A DNA stretch of 64,000 nucleotides from Flavobacteriaceae bacterium. GTDB lineage: Bacteria > Bacteroidota > Bacteroidia > Flavobacteriales > Flavobacteriaceae. Location: NCBI GenBank assembly GCA_002723075.1, contig PBNJ01000022.1, positions 1 to 64,000 of the forward strand, read 5' to 3'. A program made the position numbers and the translations under genes. Below, piece after piece: positions 15,913-24,853 of this stretch. Position 1 is the first letter of the stretch, and the number at the start of each line of letters is the position of its first letter. A model generated the notes under the pieces. That model saw nothing but the letters and a program-made list of their open reading frames with translations. It did no database searches and was not told the DNA's origin.

Positions 15913-16758
15913 ATGATTATTAACTGCAATTCCGTACCGATTGATCTGTCACAAGGCCATGTAATGGGGGTGCTTAATATCACCCCTGACTCTTTTTATG
16001 ATGGCGGAAAGTTTACAGAGATTGAGAAAGTTCTAACGCAGACAAAACGCATGCTAGATGAGGGGGCAACTTTTATCGATATTGGTGGGGCAAGCTCAAG
16101 ACCTGGCTCAAACCCAGTATCTCCCAAAGAAGAAATTGAGCGTGTAATACCTGCAATTTTAGCGATTTTAAAAAACTTCCCCAAAGCTATCATTTCGATA
16201 GACACAACCTCAAGTGTTGTTGCTGAGAAAGCTATTGAGTCTGGGGCTGCAGTTGTCAATGACATCTCAGCTGGAACCATCGACGAACAGATGCTAGAGA
16301 CCGTTGCGTCGCTTGGTGTACCCTATATTGCCATGCATATGCAAGGGACTCCAAAGACAATGCAAAACAACCCCACTTATCAAAATGTAGTGAGCGATGT
16401 ATTTATTGCTCTTGAACGGTTCTGTAATCGGGCAATACAATTGGGAATTCGGCAACTTATACTCGACCCAGGCTTTGGGTTTGGAAAATCGCTGTCCCAC
16501 AACTATCAGCTTTTAAACCAATTTGAGAAATTTCATTCACTCGGTTGTCCCCTTTTGGTTGGCGTGTCAAGAAAGTCGATGATTCAACAAATTGTAGATG
16601 TAGATGCCGAAAACGCTTTAAATGGCACAACCGTAATCCATACAATTGCTGTACAGAAAGGTGCCTCTATACTTCGTGTACATGACGTAAAAGAAGCCGT
16701 GCAAGTTTTTCAACTTGTGAATTATTTAAACCAACAGGAATCGACTCCAACAACCTAA
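15913..16758 (+). CDS. folP: Dihydropteroate synthase
   Basis: 281 residues. Condenses p-aminobenzoate with the pterin pyrophosphate in folate synthesis; the sulfonamide target. Signature motifs are present: GVLNITPDSFYDGGKF (pterin/Mg site) and FIDIGGASSRPGSNPVS (loop 2), then IVNDISAG-type strand VVNDISAGTID and the late GVSRKSMI and TTVIHTIAVQKGASILRVHDV. Transcribed divergently from DUF1599 and followed 38 bases later by cdaA, with which it is commonly paired in Bacteroidota. Confidence 0.97.
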   Translation: MIINCNSVPIDLSQGHVMGVLNITPDSFYDGGKFTEIEKVLTQTKRMLDEGATFIDIGGASSRPGSNPVSPKEEIERVIPAILAILKNFPKAIISIDTTSSVVAEKAIESGAAVVNDISAGTIDEQMLETVASLGVPYIAMHMQGTPKTMQNNPTYQNVVSDVFIALERFCNRAIQLGIRQLILDPGFGFGKSLSHNYQLLNQFEKFHSLGCPLLVGVSRKSMIQQIVDVDAENALNGTTVIHTIAVQKGASILRVHDVKEAVQVFQLVNYLNQQESTPTT

Positions 16759-16796
16759 GCTTGGTGAATTTTACTTAATTTTATAAAAAATTTCAT

Positions 16797-17582
16797 TTGA
16801 ATCCGCTCGATTTTCTACAAGTACGTATCATTGACATTCTCGACATCGTCCTTGTTGCCATACTGCTATACTACATTTACCGACTTGTAAAAGGTACTGC
16901 CGCTATTAACATCTTCACCGGAATTGTTATTGTGTATTTGATTTGGAAGCTCACAGATATTCTTCAAATGAATGTATTGAGTAATATTTTGGGTGGCTTT
17001 ATCAGTGTAGGGGTGTTTGCGCTCATTGTGGTTTTCCAACAAGAAATCCGAAAACTATTGCTTACAGTAGGGTCTACGAACTTGGCAAGCCCGAAAAATT
17101 TTAGACGGTATTGGAATATATTAACCAATAGTGAGCACAGTAATCATTCGGAAGCGAAAATAGTGGTGAATGCCTGTTCAGAACTGAGCGCACAAAACAT
17201 TGGGGCATTAATTGTTTTTGAACGCAACACCAGTCTTGATATGTTTAAAGAGTCCGGAGATCAAGTGAGTATGGATATTTCAACTCCTGTCATTGAAAGC
17301 ATTTTCTTCAAAGGAGGGCCATTGCACGATGGTGCTATTGTGATTGACGGAAATCGCATTGTGGCAACACGCGTGGCTTTACCAATAAGCGAACAGTCAG
17401 ATATCCCTGTGCGATACGGTCTCAGACACCGTGCAGCAGTTGGGGTTTCTGAAAAAACAGATGCGACTGTTCTCGTTGTTTCTGAGGAAACTGGAAAAAT
17501 TTCTTATATCAAAAATGGAGAGTTTGTATCCTTCACTAGCAATGACAACCTTATCGAAATAATCGAAGAAGATTTAAGCTAG
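16797..17582 (+). CDS. cdaA: Diadenylate cyclase CdaA (c-di-AMP synthase)
   Basis: 261 residues. Makes cyclic di-AMP from two ATP at the membrane. Three N-terminal hydrophobic helices span about residues 12-80, followed by the DAC domain with the catalytic DGA in GGPLHDGAIVIDGNRI and RHR in VRYGLRHRAAVGVSEKTDA. The start codon is TTG at 16797 (no in-frame ATG nearby), giving MNPLDFLQVRIID. The gene ends in a 4-base convergent overlap with the ABC exporter. A 7TM-HD phosphodiesterase candidate for c-di-AMP lies elsewhere in this window (56771-58783). Confidence 0.96.
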   Translation: MNPLDFLQVRIIDILDIVLVAILLYYIYRLVKGTAAINIFTGIVIVYLIWKLTDILQMNVLSNILGGFISVGVFALIVVFQQEIRKLLLTVGSTNLASPKNFRRYWNILTNSEHSNHSEAKIVVNACSELSAQNIGALIVFERNTSLDMFKESGDQVSMDISTPVIESIFFKGGPLHDGAIVIDGNRIVATRVALPISEQSDIPVRYGLRHRAAVGVSEKTDATVLVVSEETGKISYIKNGEFVSFTSNDNLIEIIEEDLS

Positions 17583-19354
17583 ATGGACTCTTGCTTTTGA
17601 ATTAACTTCACATTATGCAGGTTTTGATAAAACCCACCATCGATTTGCAACAGTTTTTCATGGGATCCTATCTCAACAATTTTACCCTTATCCATTACAA
17701 TAATGCGATCAGCTTTTTGGACAGTCGCTAAACGGTGTGCGATTATGATTGCTGTTTTCCCCTCAGTCAATCGGTCTGTTGCAATCTGAATTAATTCCTC
17801 TGTTTCGCCATCAACAGATGAAGTGGCTTCATCCAAAACCAATATTGAGGGGTTGGACACATACGCCCTTAAAAAGGCAATGAGTTGTCGTTGACCGCCA
17901 GAAAGCATGGCGCCACGTTCTTTAACATCGTATTTAAGTTTGCCTGGAAGTTTTGAAATAAATTTATCAATCCCGATGTGCCTTGCAGCTTCCATCACCT
18001 GTTCCTCGCTGATCGATGAGTCCCACATGCTGATGTTGTTTTGAATCGTATCTGCAAACAAAAACACATCTTGAAGAACAACTGCAATTGCGTTTCTTAA
18101 CGACGAAAGCTTATAGGATTTGATGTTCTTATCATCAAGTTCTATACTTCCCTTATTTATATCATAAAATCGACTGAGTAGATTGATAATTGTTGATTTT
18201 CCAGCTCCAGTAGCACCGACTATGGCTATGGTTTCTCCATCATTCACATTAAAGGAAATGTCATTGATTACCGTCTCACCTTTTTTGTATGAAAACACAA
18301 CATTCTGAAATGAAATTTTTCCCTTCATGTCTTTGGTTTCGAGAAAACCATCATCGGGGATATGGCTATCCGTATCCATTAAGGCAAATACGCGCTGAAC
18401 CGCGACCATGCCCATTTGCAGGGTATTGAATTTATCTGCGATTTGTCGCAAGGGACGAAACAGCATTTGCGTGAGCTGAATAAACAAAAAGATCGAGCCC
18501 AAGGTAATTCCATTTTCTTGCGCAATGACGCTGAGACCTCCATACCAAACCAATAAGCCGATGGTTATCGAAGTAGAAAGTTCTGCTATTGGAAAGAAAA
18601 TGGAGTTATACCATACCGTTTTCAGCCAAGCTTTTTTATGCTTTTCATTGATCTCTTGAAAAGATTGGTACTCTTGATGCTCTCGAACAAAAAGTTGAAC
18701 GATATGCATCCCCGAAATTCTCTCCTGAATAAAAGTATTTAAATTGGCGACTTGCGTTCGCACCTCGTCAAATGCAAATTTCATTGCTTTTTGAAACTTT
18801 CGTGTGGCAAACAAAATCAAGGGGAGAACTGCAAAAACAATAAGAGAAAGTTTCCAACTCACACTCAACATAACACCAACTACGATTAACATTTTGAGCA
18901 GATCAGCAATAATCATAAACAGGCCCTGACTAAAAATGCTCGCAATGGTTTCGATGTCATTGACCGCGCGTGTAACCAATCTACCTACTGCTGACTTGTC
19001 GAAAAAGGTCATCCGAAAGCCAATCATTCTTCTGAATAGTTCTCTGCGGAGATCGTAAACGACTCGTTGTCCAAGCCAATTTGCATAATAAATAAACGAA
19101 AACTGAAAAAACACCTCCAAAAACAAAACCCCAGTCATGATGCCAATAAATATTAGCATACCGTCGTAGTCTTTTAACGTGATGTAGTCATCAACTGTTA
19201 TTTTTAACAAATACGGATTAAGGGTTGAAAAAACAGAGAGCAAAATCGCTGCAGTTAGAACAAAAATAAACGTAAACCTGTACGGACGGACATATCGCAT
19301 GAGTCTCTTGAAGAGTGACACATCTAAAATAGAACCGGTTACCTTAGAACTCAT
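17579..19354 (-). CDS. MsbA-like ABC exporter (fused permease-ATPase)
   Basis: 591 residues: six membrane helices in residues 20-320, then an ATPase domain with Walker A GATGAGKSTI, signature LSGGQRQLIAFLRA, Walker B ILVLDEATSSVD and the H-loop IIIAHRLATV. This half-transporter class exports lipids, drugs or peptides as a homodimer in the inner membrane; the substrate cannot be told from sequence. It overlaps truA by 4 bases (ATGA), so both are co-transcribed. Confidence 0.93.
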   Translation of the reverse strand: MSSKVTGSILDVSLFKRLMRYVRPYRFTFIFVLTAAILLSVFSTLNPYLLKITVDDYITLKDYDGMLIFIGIMTGVLFLEVFFQFSFIYYANWLGQRVVYDLRRELFRRMIGFRMTFFDKSAVGRLVTRAVNDIETIASIFSQGLFMIIADLLKMLIVVGVMLSVSWKLSLIVFAVLPLILFATRKFQKAMKFAFDEVRTQVANLNTFIQERISGMHIVQLFVREHQEYQSFQEINEKHKKAWLKTVWYNSIFFPIAELSTSITIGLLVWYGGLSVIAQENGITLGSIFLFIQLTQMLFRPLRQIADKFNTLQMGMVAVQRVFALMDTDSHIPDDGFLETKDMKGKISFQNVVFSYKKGETVINDISFNVNDGETIAIVGATGAGKSTIINLLSRFYDINKGSIELDDKNIKSYKLSSLRNAIAVVLQDVFLFADTIQNNISMWDSSISEEQVMEAARHIGIDKFISKLPGKLKYDVKERGAMLSGGQRQLIAFLRAYVSNPSILVLDEATSSVDGETEELIQIATDRLTEGKTAIIIAHRLATVQKADRIIVMDKGKIVEIGSHEKLLQIDGGFYQNLHNVKLIQKQESI

Positions 19355-20094
19355 ATCGCAAATATATGCTTTGGATAACTTACTTTTTCTAGGTAAAGCC
19401 CGTGGGCTGGAACAGAGTAACCCGCTTGACTCCGATCACGGCTTGCAAGTATAGCTTTAAAATCTGATATACTGATTTTTCTCAAACCAACCGCTATGAG
19501 CGTACCCACAATAGCCCGAACCATATTTCTCAAAAACCGATTTGCCTGTATAAAGAAAACCAATTCACTTCCATCTTGTTGCCAGTGCGCATGTTGAATA
19601 TCACATATATACGTTTTGACGTCTGTTTTTGACTTTGAAAAACACTTAAAATCCTTATGATCAATTAAAATTTTGGCTGCTTGATTCATCAATTCGACAT
19701 CTATGGGCTTGGCAAAATGATAGGAACGTTTTTGCAAAAAGGGATTTTTTTGTGTGGTAAGGTTGTAACGATAACTCCTGCTAACCGCATCAAAGCGTGC
19801 GTGAGCATCTTGAGTGACAGGGATAATATTGCGGACTGCAATTTCTTTCGGAAGGAGCTTGTTGAGGCGAAACGTCAAGTCTTTATCGACATGATCATCA
19901 ATGTCAACATGAGCAAACAATTGATGGGCATGAACCCCTGCGTCGGTCCGACCAGCACCAACAATACTGAGCGGTTTTCGAAATAAAATTGACAAGGCAT
20001 CTTCCAAACATGACTGCACGCTATCGCCCGCAGGCTGTCGTTGCCAACCAACAAAGGGTGTGCCATCGTAAGATAGTTCTATAAAATAACGCAA
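19351..20094 (-). CDS. truA: tRNA pseudouridine synthase A
   Basis: 247 residues. Isomerises uridines 38-40 in the anticodon stem-loop of many tRNAs. The catalytic Asp sits in GRTDAGVHAHQLFAH; the N-terminal YDGTPFVGWQRQP and C-terminal RFLRNMVRAIVGTLI are the usual family blocks. The start appears to be TTG at 20094 because an in-frame TAG lies three codons upstream and no ATG is available. First gene of a two-gene minus-strand unit with the ABC exporter; divergent from the phosphoesterase. Confidence 0.96.
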   Translation of the reverse strand: MRYFIELSYDGTPFVGWQRQPAGDSVQSCLEDALSILFRKPLSIVGAGRTDAGVHAHQLFAHVDIDDHVDKDLTFRLNKLLPKEIAVRNIIPVTQDAHARFDAVSRSYRYNLTTQKNPFLQKRSYHFAKPIDVELMNQAAKILIDHKDFKCFSKSKTDVKTYICDIQHAHWQQDGSELVFFIQANRFLRNMVRAIVGTLIAVGLRKISISDFKAILASRDRSQAGYSVPAHGLYLEKVSYPKHIFAI

Positions 20095-20152
20095 GGAGTA
20101 CTATTTTTGTTCGACAAAGATATTGTTTCTATTTCCACTGCTTTCATCACAA

Positions 20153-20677
20153 ATGAAAAAAATACTTTTACTTTCCGACACACATGGCTACATCGACGAC
20201 CATATAATGGAGTATGTGAATGAGTCAGATGAGGTTTGGCATGCTGGTGATGTTGGGTCAATTGATGTAACAGACAAAATATCTAAAATTAAGCTCCTTC
20301 GTGCTGTGTATGGAAATATTGATGGTGCAGAGCTAAGAACAAGCTTTCCAAAAGATTTGGTATTTACATGCGAAGGTGTCAAAGTATTTATGACTCATAT
20401 TGGTGGAAGGCCCGGGCGTTACGCAAAGGGAATAGGTCAACAAATTAAGTCTGTGAAGCCGAAACTTTTTATTTGTGGACACTCTCACATATTAAAAATT
20501 CAGTTTGACAAAACCCATCAAGTCTTATTTATCAATCCTGGAGCCATGGGAAAACACGGATTTCATAAGGTTCGAACAATGGTACGTTTTGAACTTTCTA
20601 AAGGAGAGATAACAAATATGGAAGTCGTTGAAGTGAAGCGCAAATCCTCAACGAAGACGATCAGCAGATCGAATTAA
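20153..20677 (+). CDS. YfcE/MJ0936-type metallophosphoesterase
   Basis: 174 residues from the ATG at 20153 (MKKILLLSDTHGYID); the longer ORF has only a hydrophobic ten-residue prefix from the intergenic region. Calcineurin-like motifs in order: SDTHG, AGDVGS, YGNIDG, THIGG, CGHSHI. Such small cytoplasmic enzymes hydrolyse phosphodiesters such as 2',3'-cAMP in vitro; the natural substrate is uncertain. Convergent with DUF4293, overlapping it by 30 bases. Confidence 0.92.
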   Translation: MKKILLLSDTHGYIDDHIMEYVNESDEVWHAGDVGSIDVTDKISKIKLLRAVYGNIDGAELRTSFPKDLVFTCEGVKVFMTHIGGRPGRYAKGIGQQIKSVKPKLFICGHSHILKIQFDKTHQVLFINPGAMGKHGFHKVRTMVRFELSKGEITNMEVVEVKRKSSTKTISRSN

Positions 20678-21052
20678 ATCTTCATCGCGCTTTATGGCTT
20701 TGTTGGCAAGGGAGACAAAAATGATGGTATGAATCGCAACAATGCTAACCAAAAGCTGGTGAGTTTCATTGCTATCGATATAAAAATAGCCGATACATTG
20801 ATTGAGCAATACGCCGAGTGTAATCAGTAAAAGAATTCGATTCGTTACAAATTGCCGCTTTCTGTTCCGAAATTGAAAAATATTCCAAAAGGGAACAATA
20901 ATAAGTAAGAGGTTGGAGATGAGTAACATATAAGATTCATCAACTTCAACAGAAACACCAGAATACAACAAACGATCGGGAAGGAAAATATATCCCGCCA
21001 ACTGAACGAGAGATACAAATAATAGAAAGATGGTTTGAATTCGCTGTAACAC
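20648..21052 (-). CDS. DUF4293 four-helix membrane protein
   Basis: 134 residues with four hydrophobic segments: TIFLLFVSLVQLAGYIF, LLISNLLLIIVPFWNIF, ILLLITLGVLLNQCIGYFYI and LLVSIVAIHTIIFVSLANKAI, ending in KAIKRDEDLIRSADRLR. The N-terminal MLQRIQTIFL and C-terminal DEDLIRSADRLR blocks identify the Bacteroidota-specific DUF4293 family of unknown function. GTG start at 21052. It is divergent from rho, the usual neighbour of this family in Flavobacteriia. Confidence 0.9.
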   Translation of the reverse strand: MLQRIQTIFLLFVSLVQLAGYIFLPDRLLYSGVSVEVDESYMLLISNLLLIIVPFWNIFQFRNRKRQFVTNRILLLITLGVLLNQCIGYFYIDSNETHQLLVSIVAIHTIIFVSLANKAIKRDEDLIRSADRLR

Positions 21053-21085
21053 CGATAAAGTTTTAGTAAAAGTAAAAAATAGTTG

Positions 21086-21093
21086 TATATTTG
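21086..21093 (+). promoter_or_regulatory. TAnnTTTG box for rho
   Basis: TATATTTG, 64 bases before the rho ATG; predicts a leader of about 60 nt. The -33 element is weak. It lies inside the longer ORF-track reading of rho, supporting the downstream start. Confidence 0.5.
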
Positions 21094-21157
21094 TAAAGCA
21101 ATTGGAACAACTTCATTCCAACTTTCACTTCCATATTATTTATTTTTCATCTACATA

Positions 21158-22636
21158 ATGTTAGAAATCGCTGAATTAAAATCAAAAAAGCTTCCTGAGC
21201 TACAAGAAATTGCAAAAAACTTAGGTATTAAGGGGATTGCAGGACAAAAGAAAATAGATCTTGCCTACAGTATTATTGATCACATTGCGAGTCAACCTGA
21301 AGTTAAAAAGGAAAAACAGGTCGATTCCGAATCAAAAGAAGCGCCTAAAAAAGAAACCCCAAAAAAAACACAAAATGGCAAGTTAAAAACTGATAAAAAA
21401 CATCCAAATCAAAATGATAAACATCAGCAAGCCGACGAAAAAAACAAGGCGCAACACAACAAAAAAGTAGACAGCCACAACAAAGACACTCGAAATAAAT
21501 ATCGCCAACCTGATTATGAGTTCGAAGGAATTATTGAAAGTGAAGGGGTATTGGAAATGATGCCTGAAAGTTATGGATTTTTGCGATCTTCAGATTACAA
21601 CTACCTATCATCACCAGATGATATTTATGTATCTCAGTCGCAAGTCCGGCTGTTTGGCTTAAAAACTGGTGATACGGTTCTTGGTCATGTTCGACCCCCA
21701 AAAGAGGGAGAGAAATATTTTCCGTTGATTAAGGTAAGTACCATAAATGGGCTAAGCCCAAATGTAGTTCGTGATCGGGTTTCTTTCGAGCACTTGACAC
21801 CATTGTTTCCCAATGAAAAATTCAATATTGCCGAAAAGCAGAGCACGATATCTACTCGAATCATAGACTTGTTTTCCCCGATCGGAAAAGGGCAACGTGG
21901 AATGATTGTTTCGCAACCCAAAACAGGTAAGACCATGTTACTTAAGGACGTTGCCAATGCCATTGCAGCAAATCACCCAGAAGTATACCAAATCATCCTT
22001 TTGATAGATGAGAGACCAGAAGAGGTAACGGATATGCAGCGCAACGTAAAAGGAGAAGTCGTTGCTTCTACTTTTGACGAGCCAGCTGACAGGCACGTAA
22101 AGGTTGCAAACATCGTTCTTGAAAAGGCAAAAAGATTAGTGGAATGTGGCCACGATGTGGTGATACTGCTCGATTCAATTACTCGCTTAGCACGTGCGTA
22201 CAACACGGTTCAACCTGCTTCGGGAAAAATTTTAAGTGGTGGAGTTGATGCCAATGCATTACACAAACCAAAACGTTTCTTTGGAGCTGCGAGAAACATC
22301 GAAAATGGTGGGTCGTTATCAATCATTGCTACTGCATTGACAGAAACTGGCTCCAAAATGGATGAAGTTATTTTTGAAGAATTTAAAGGGACAGGTAACA
22401 TGGAACTACAGCTTGATCGCAGAATCTCAAATCGAAGAATTTTCCCAGCAATTGATTTGGTTTCTTCAAGTACGCGTAGAGATGATATGCTCCTCGATGA
22501 AAACACCGTTCAAAGAATGTGGGTGATGAGAAAATACCTTGCAGACATGAATCCCGTTGAGGCGATGGAGTTTATTGAAGATCGAATCAAGAGGACGCTT
22601 AATAATGAAGAATTTTTAATTTCAATGAATAATTAA
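21158..22636 (+). CDS. rho: Transcription termination factor Rho
   Basis: 492 residues from the ATG at 21158 ([23 protein letters not shown]). Order: Rho N-terminal helical domain (1-50), a Lys/Gln/Asn/His-rich disordered insert (about 52-120), the RNA-binding cold-shock-like domain ([22 protein letters not shown]), then the hexameric ATPase with Walker [13 protein letters not shown], Walker [15 protein letters not shown], the Q loop and R loop [10 protein letters not shown]. It unwinds RNA-DNA hybrids to end transcription. The insert makes it longer than the roughly 420-residue enteric protein, as in other Bacteroidota. A strong terminator hairpin follows. Confidence 0.98.
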   Translation: MLEIAELKSKKLPELQEIAKNLGIKGIAGQKKIDLAYSIIDHIASQPEVKKEKQVDSESKEAPKKETPKKTQNGKLKTDKKHPNQNDKHQQADEKNKAQHNKKVDSHNKDTRNKYRQPDYEFEGIIESEGVLEMMPESYGFLRSSDYNYLSSPDDIYVSQSQVRLFGLKTGDTVLGHVRPPKEGEKYFPLIKVSTINGLSPNVVRDRVSFEHLTPLFPNEKFNIAEKQSTISTRIIDLFSPIGKGQRGMIVSQPKTGKTMLLKDVANAIAANHPEVYQIILLIDERPEEVTDMQRNVKGEVVASTFDEPADRHVKVANIVLEKAKRLVECGHDVVILLDSITRLARAYNTVQPASGKILSGGVDANALHKPKRFFGAARNIENGGSLSIIATALTETGSKMDEVIFEEFKGTGNMELQLDRRISNRRIFPAIDLVSSSTRRDDMLLDENTVQRMWVMRKYLADMNPVEAMEFIEDRIKRTLNNEEFLISMNN

Positions 22637-22645
22637 CAATACGAG

Positions 22646-22682
22646 AAAAAAAAAGGGCTTCCGATGGAAGCCCTTTTTTTTT
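22646..22682. terminator. Bidirectional terminator between rho and rpsT
   Basis: Nine A residues, stem GGGCTTCC/GGAAGCCC with a GAT loop, nine T residues. It ends both convergent transcripts. Confidence 0.92.
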
Positions 22683-22696
22683 GGTCTTAACATAAC

Positions 22697-22948
22697 TTAC
22701 AAAGAAGCTACGTGCTTAGTTACTTTCGATTTTATGTTAGCTGCTTTGTTCGCATGAATAATATTGCGTTTAGCAAGCTTATCGATCTTAGAAATTAAAG
22801 AAGGGAGTGCTTTGGTAGCAGCTTTCTTAGTTTTGATTTCCTGAAAATCTCTCAACGCATTACGCATCGTTTTGTGTTGCAGACGGTTGCGAAGGCGTTT
22901 TGTTTCGTCAGAGCGTATGTTTTTTAAAGCGGACTTATGGTTAGCCAT
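22697..22948 (-). CDS. rpsT: 30S ribosomal protein S20
   Basis: 83 residues, basic and alpha-helical: MANHKSALKNIRSDETKRLRNRLQHKTMRNALRDF, then KKAATKALPSLISKIDKLAKRNIIHANKAANIKSKVTKHVASL. It binds 16S rRNA early in small-subunit assembly. It starts 17 bases after tRNA-Glu on the same strand with no separate promoter visible, so tRNA and mRNA probably come from one precursor. Confidence 0.97.
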   Translation of the reverse strand: MANHKSALKNIRSDETKRLRNRLQHKTMRNALRDFQEIKTKKAATKALPSLISKIDKLAKRNIIHANKAANIKSKVTKHVASL

Positions 22949-22965
22949 AGTGTTTTATATTTTGT

Positions 22966-23037
22966 AGCCCGTAGGGGAATCGAACCCCTCTTACCAGGAT
23001 GAAAACCTGGCGTCCTAGCCGATAGACGAACGGGCCT
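22966..23037 (-). tRNA. tRNA-Glu (anticodon TTC)
   Basis: Minus-strand cloverleaf: acceptor GGCCCGT/ACGGGCT, anticodon arm CCAGG-TTTTCAT-CCTGG with TTC at 34-36, T arm GAGGGGTTCGATTCCCCT. CCA not encoded. Located directly upstream of rpsT. Confidence 0.95.
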
Positions 23038-23052
23038 TTTTATTTCAGGTGG

Positions 23053-23083
23053 CAAATTTAATTGAAAAAAATGATAATGCAAT
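23053..23083 (-). promoter_or_regulatory. Promoter of the tRNA-Glu/rpsT unit
   Basis: Minus strand: ATTG (23083-23080), 19-base spacer, TAAATTTG (23060-23053), 15 bases before the tRNA 5' end. Good match to the Bacteroidota -33/-7 pair. Confidence 0.7.
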
Positions 23084-23292
23084 TAATTTTAATGCGTTTT
23101 ATATGAAAACAATAAATAAAGGCGTTTTGAGTATGTTCATTAATTTATCTACATTTACAAAAATCACCCAATATACCTAAAGATAAGTAGTGACATCCAA
23201 ACCGTGAGTAAAACAACTATTTTGAAAAACAAAAATGGGTTAAGGTTGAACTATACAGATTTGGTGGAAATTTTCGAACAAACAATTCAGAT
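23084..23292. other. AT-rich intergenic region downstream of proS
   Basis: About 210 bases between the tRNA-Glu promoter and the proS stop. Only a 30-codon GTG frame (23204-23296, plus strand) is present, with no recognisable content. No clear terminator hairpin for proS was seen. Confidence 0.4.
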
Positions 23293-24771
23293 CTAATACG
23301 CTTTTGCAAAAAGCACACGCTGACTTGAAGGGTTACCAGAATAAATACATTTACCTTCCTCCTTCTCAGTGTCAATGGGAATACAGCGAATGGTCGCCTT
23401 AGTTTCTTGTTTGATTTTCATTTCTGTTTCTTCGGTTCCATCCCAATGAGCAGAAATGAATCCCCTTTTGGAGTCTAATACCTTTTTAAAGTCCGTGTAA
23501 GAATCACAAACCGTGATATGACTATCGCGAAACGCGAGAGCACGATCAAACAAATTACTTTGAATTTCGGAAAGAAGGTTTTTAACATGTGAAGCTAAAT
23601 CATCTTGAGGAATAAAAGACTTAGTCAAATTGTCTCGGCGAGCTAGCTCAACTGTCCCTTTTTCAATGTCTTTTGGTCCGATTCCCAAACGAATGGGAAC
23701 ACCCTTAAGCTCATAATCATTGAATTTATAGCCTGGGGTGTGCGTATCTCGATCATCCAAATTAACGCGGATACCTGCTGCATTTAAATCCTCATACAGT
23801 TTTTTGGCATGATTCAATACTTCATTTTTTTGCCCATCTCCTTTGTAAATCGGCACGATAACCACCTGCAATGGAGCGAGGTTGGGCGGAAGCACTAAAC
23901 CTTTGTCATCGCTATGGGTCATTATCAAAGCACCCATCAATCGCGTAGATACACCCCACGAAGTTGCCCATACGTAATCTAATCCGCCTTCTTTGTTTGC
24001 AAATTTTACGTCAAATGCTTTGGCGAAATTTTGGCCCAAAAAGTGAGCCGTTCCCGCTTGTAAAGCTTTCCCGTCTTGCATAAGTGCTTCAATACAATAG
24101 GTTTCGATTGCACCTGCGAAACGCTCACTCTCGGATTTGGTTCCTTGAATCACTGGAATCCCCATAAAATCCTCAACAAACTTTGCATAGATTTGGTTCA
24201 TTTGAATGGTTTCAGCAACTGCCTCCTGCTTAGTTGCATGTGCTGTATGACCCTCTTGCCACAAAAATTCAGCGGTGCGCAAAAACAAACGCGTCCTCAT
24301 TTCCCAACGAACAACGTTGGCCCACTGATTCAGAAGAATCGGTAGATCTCTGTAAGACTGAATCCAATTTTTATAAGTGTTCCAAATGATTGCCTCACTT
24401 GTAGGCCTTACAATAAGTTCTTCTTCTAACTTGGCATTGGGGTCAACACGAAGTTTTCCCGAATTGTCAGGGTCGTTTTCCAAGCGATAGTGGGTAACTA
24501 TTGCACATTCTTTCGCAAAGCCCTCTGCATTTTTTTCTTCAGCTTCAAACAGACTTTTCGGCACAAATAAAGGAAAATATGCATTGGAGTGCCCCGAGTC
24601 TTTAAACATCTTGTCCAATTCGCTCTGCATACGCTCCCATATCGCATAGCCGTAGGGTTTGATCACCATACATCCGCGGACAGCTGAGTTTTCTGCTAAA
24701 TCTGCTCGAACAACAAGATCGTTATACCACTTTGAATAATCTTGACTACGTGTTGTTAAATTTTGCCCCAT
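23293..24771 (-). CDS. proS: Prolyl-tRNA synthetase (type without editing insert)
   Basis: 492 residues, the eukaryote/archaea-like ProRS type 3, which is shorter than the bacterial form because it lacks the INS editing domain. Class II features: motif 2 around [26 protein letters not shown], motif 3 in [25 protein letters not shown], an anticodon-binding domain ([26 protein letters not shown]) and a C-terminal zinc-like domain ending in AKAY, the usual last residues of this type. It attaches proline to tRNA-Pro in the cytoplasm. Divergent from the Tyr-rich lipoprotein. Confidence 0.97.
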   Translation of the reverse strand: MGQNLTTRSQDYSKWYNDLVVRADLAENSAVRGCMVIKPYGYAIWERMQSELDKMFKDSGHSNAYFPLFVPKSLFEAEEKNAEGFAKECAIVTHYRLENDPDNSGKLRVDPNAKLEEELIVRPTSEAIIWNTYKNWIQSYRDLPILLNQWANVVRWEMRTRLFLRTAEFLWQEGHTAHATKQEAVAETIQMNQIYAKFVEDFMGIPVIQGTKSESERFAGAIETYCIEALMQDGKALQAGTAHFLGQNFAKAFDVKFANKEGGLDYVWATSWGVSTRLMGALIMTHSDDKGLVLPPNLAPLQVVIVPIYKGDGQKNEVLNHAKKLYEDLNAAGIRVNLDDRDTHTPGYKFNDYELKGVPIRLGIGPKDIEKGTVELARRDNLTKSFIPQDDLASHVKNLLSEIQSNLFDRALAFRDSHITVCDSYTDFKKVLDSKRGFISAHWDGTEETEMKIKQETKATIRCIPIDTEKEEGKCIYSGNPSSQRVLFAKAY

Positions 24772-24818
24772 TTTTAGTTTGGCATAGAATTTGAAATGTT
24801 ACTTTTAGCAAAGCTAAT

Positions 24819-24826
24819 TAAATTTG
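24819..24826 (+). promoter_or_regulatory. TAnnTTTG box for the Tyr-rich lipoprotein gene
   Basis: TAAATTTG, 27 bases before the ATG at 24854. The ORF-track TTG start (24824) lies inside this box, so the downstream ATG is the likelier start. Confidence 0.45.
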
Positions 24827-24853
24827 AGTACTTTAACCCGCAATCATGTCATT

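Noticed and set aside
23204-23296. 30-codon GTG-initiated frame on the plus strand running into the proS stop
   Set aside because: No recognisable motif, no promoter box, GTG start and overlap with proS; expected by chance.
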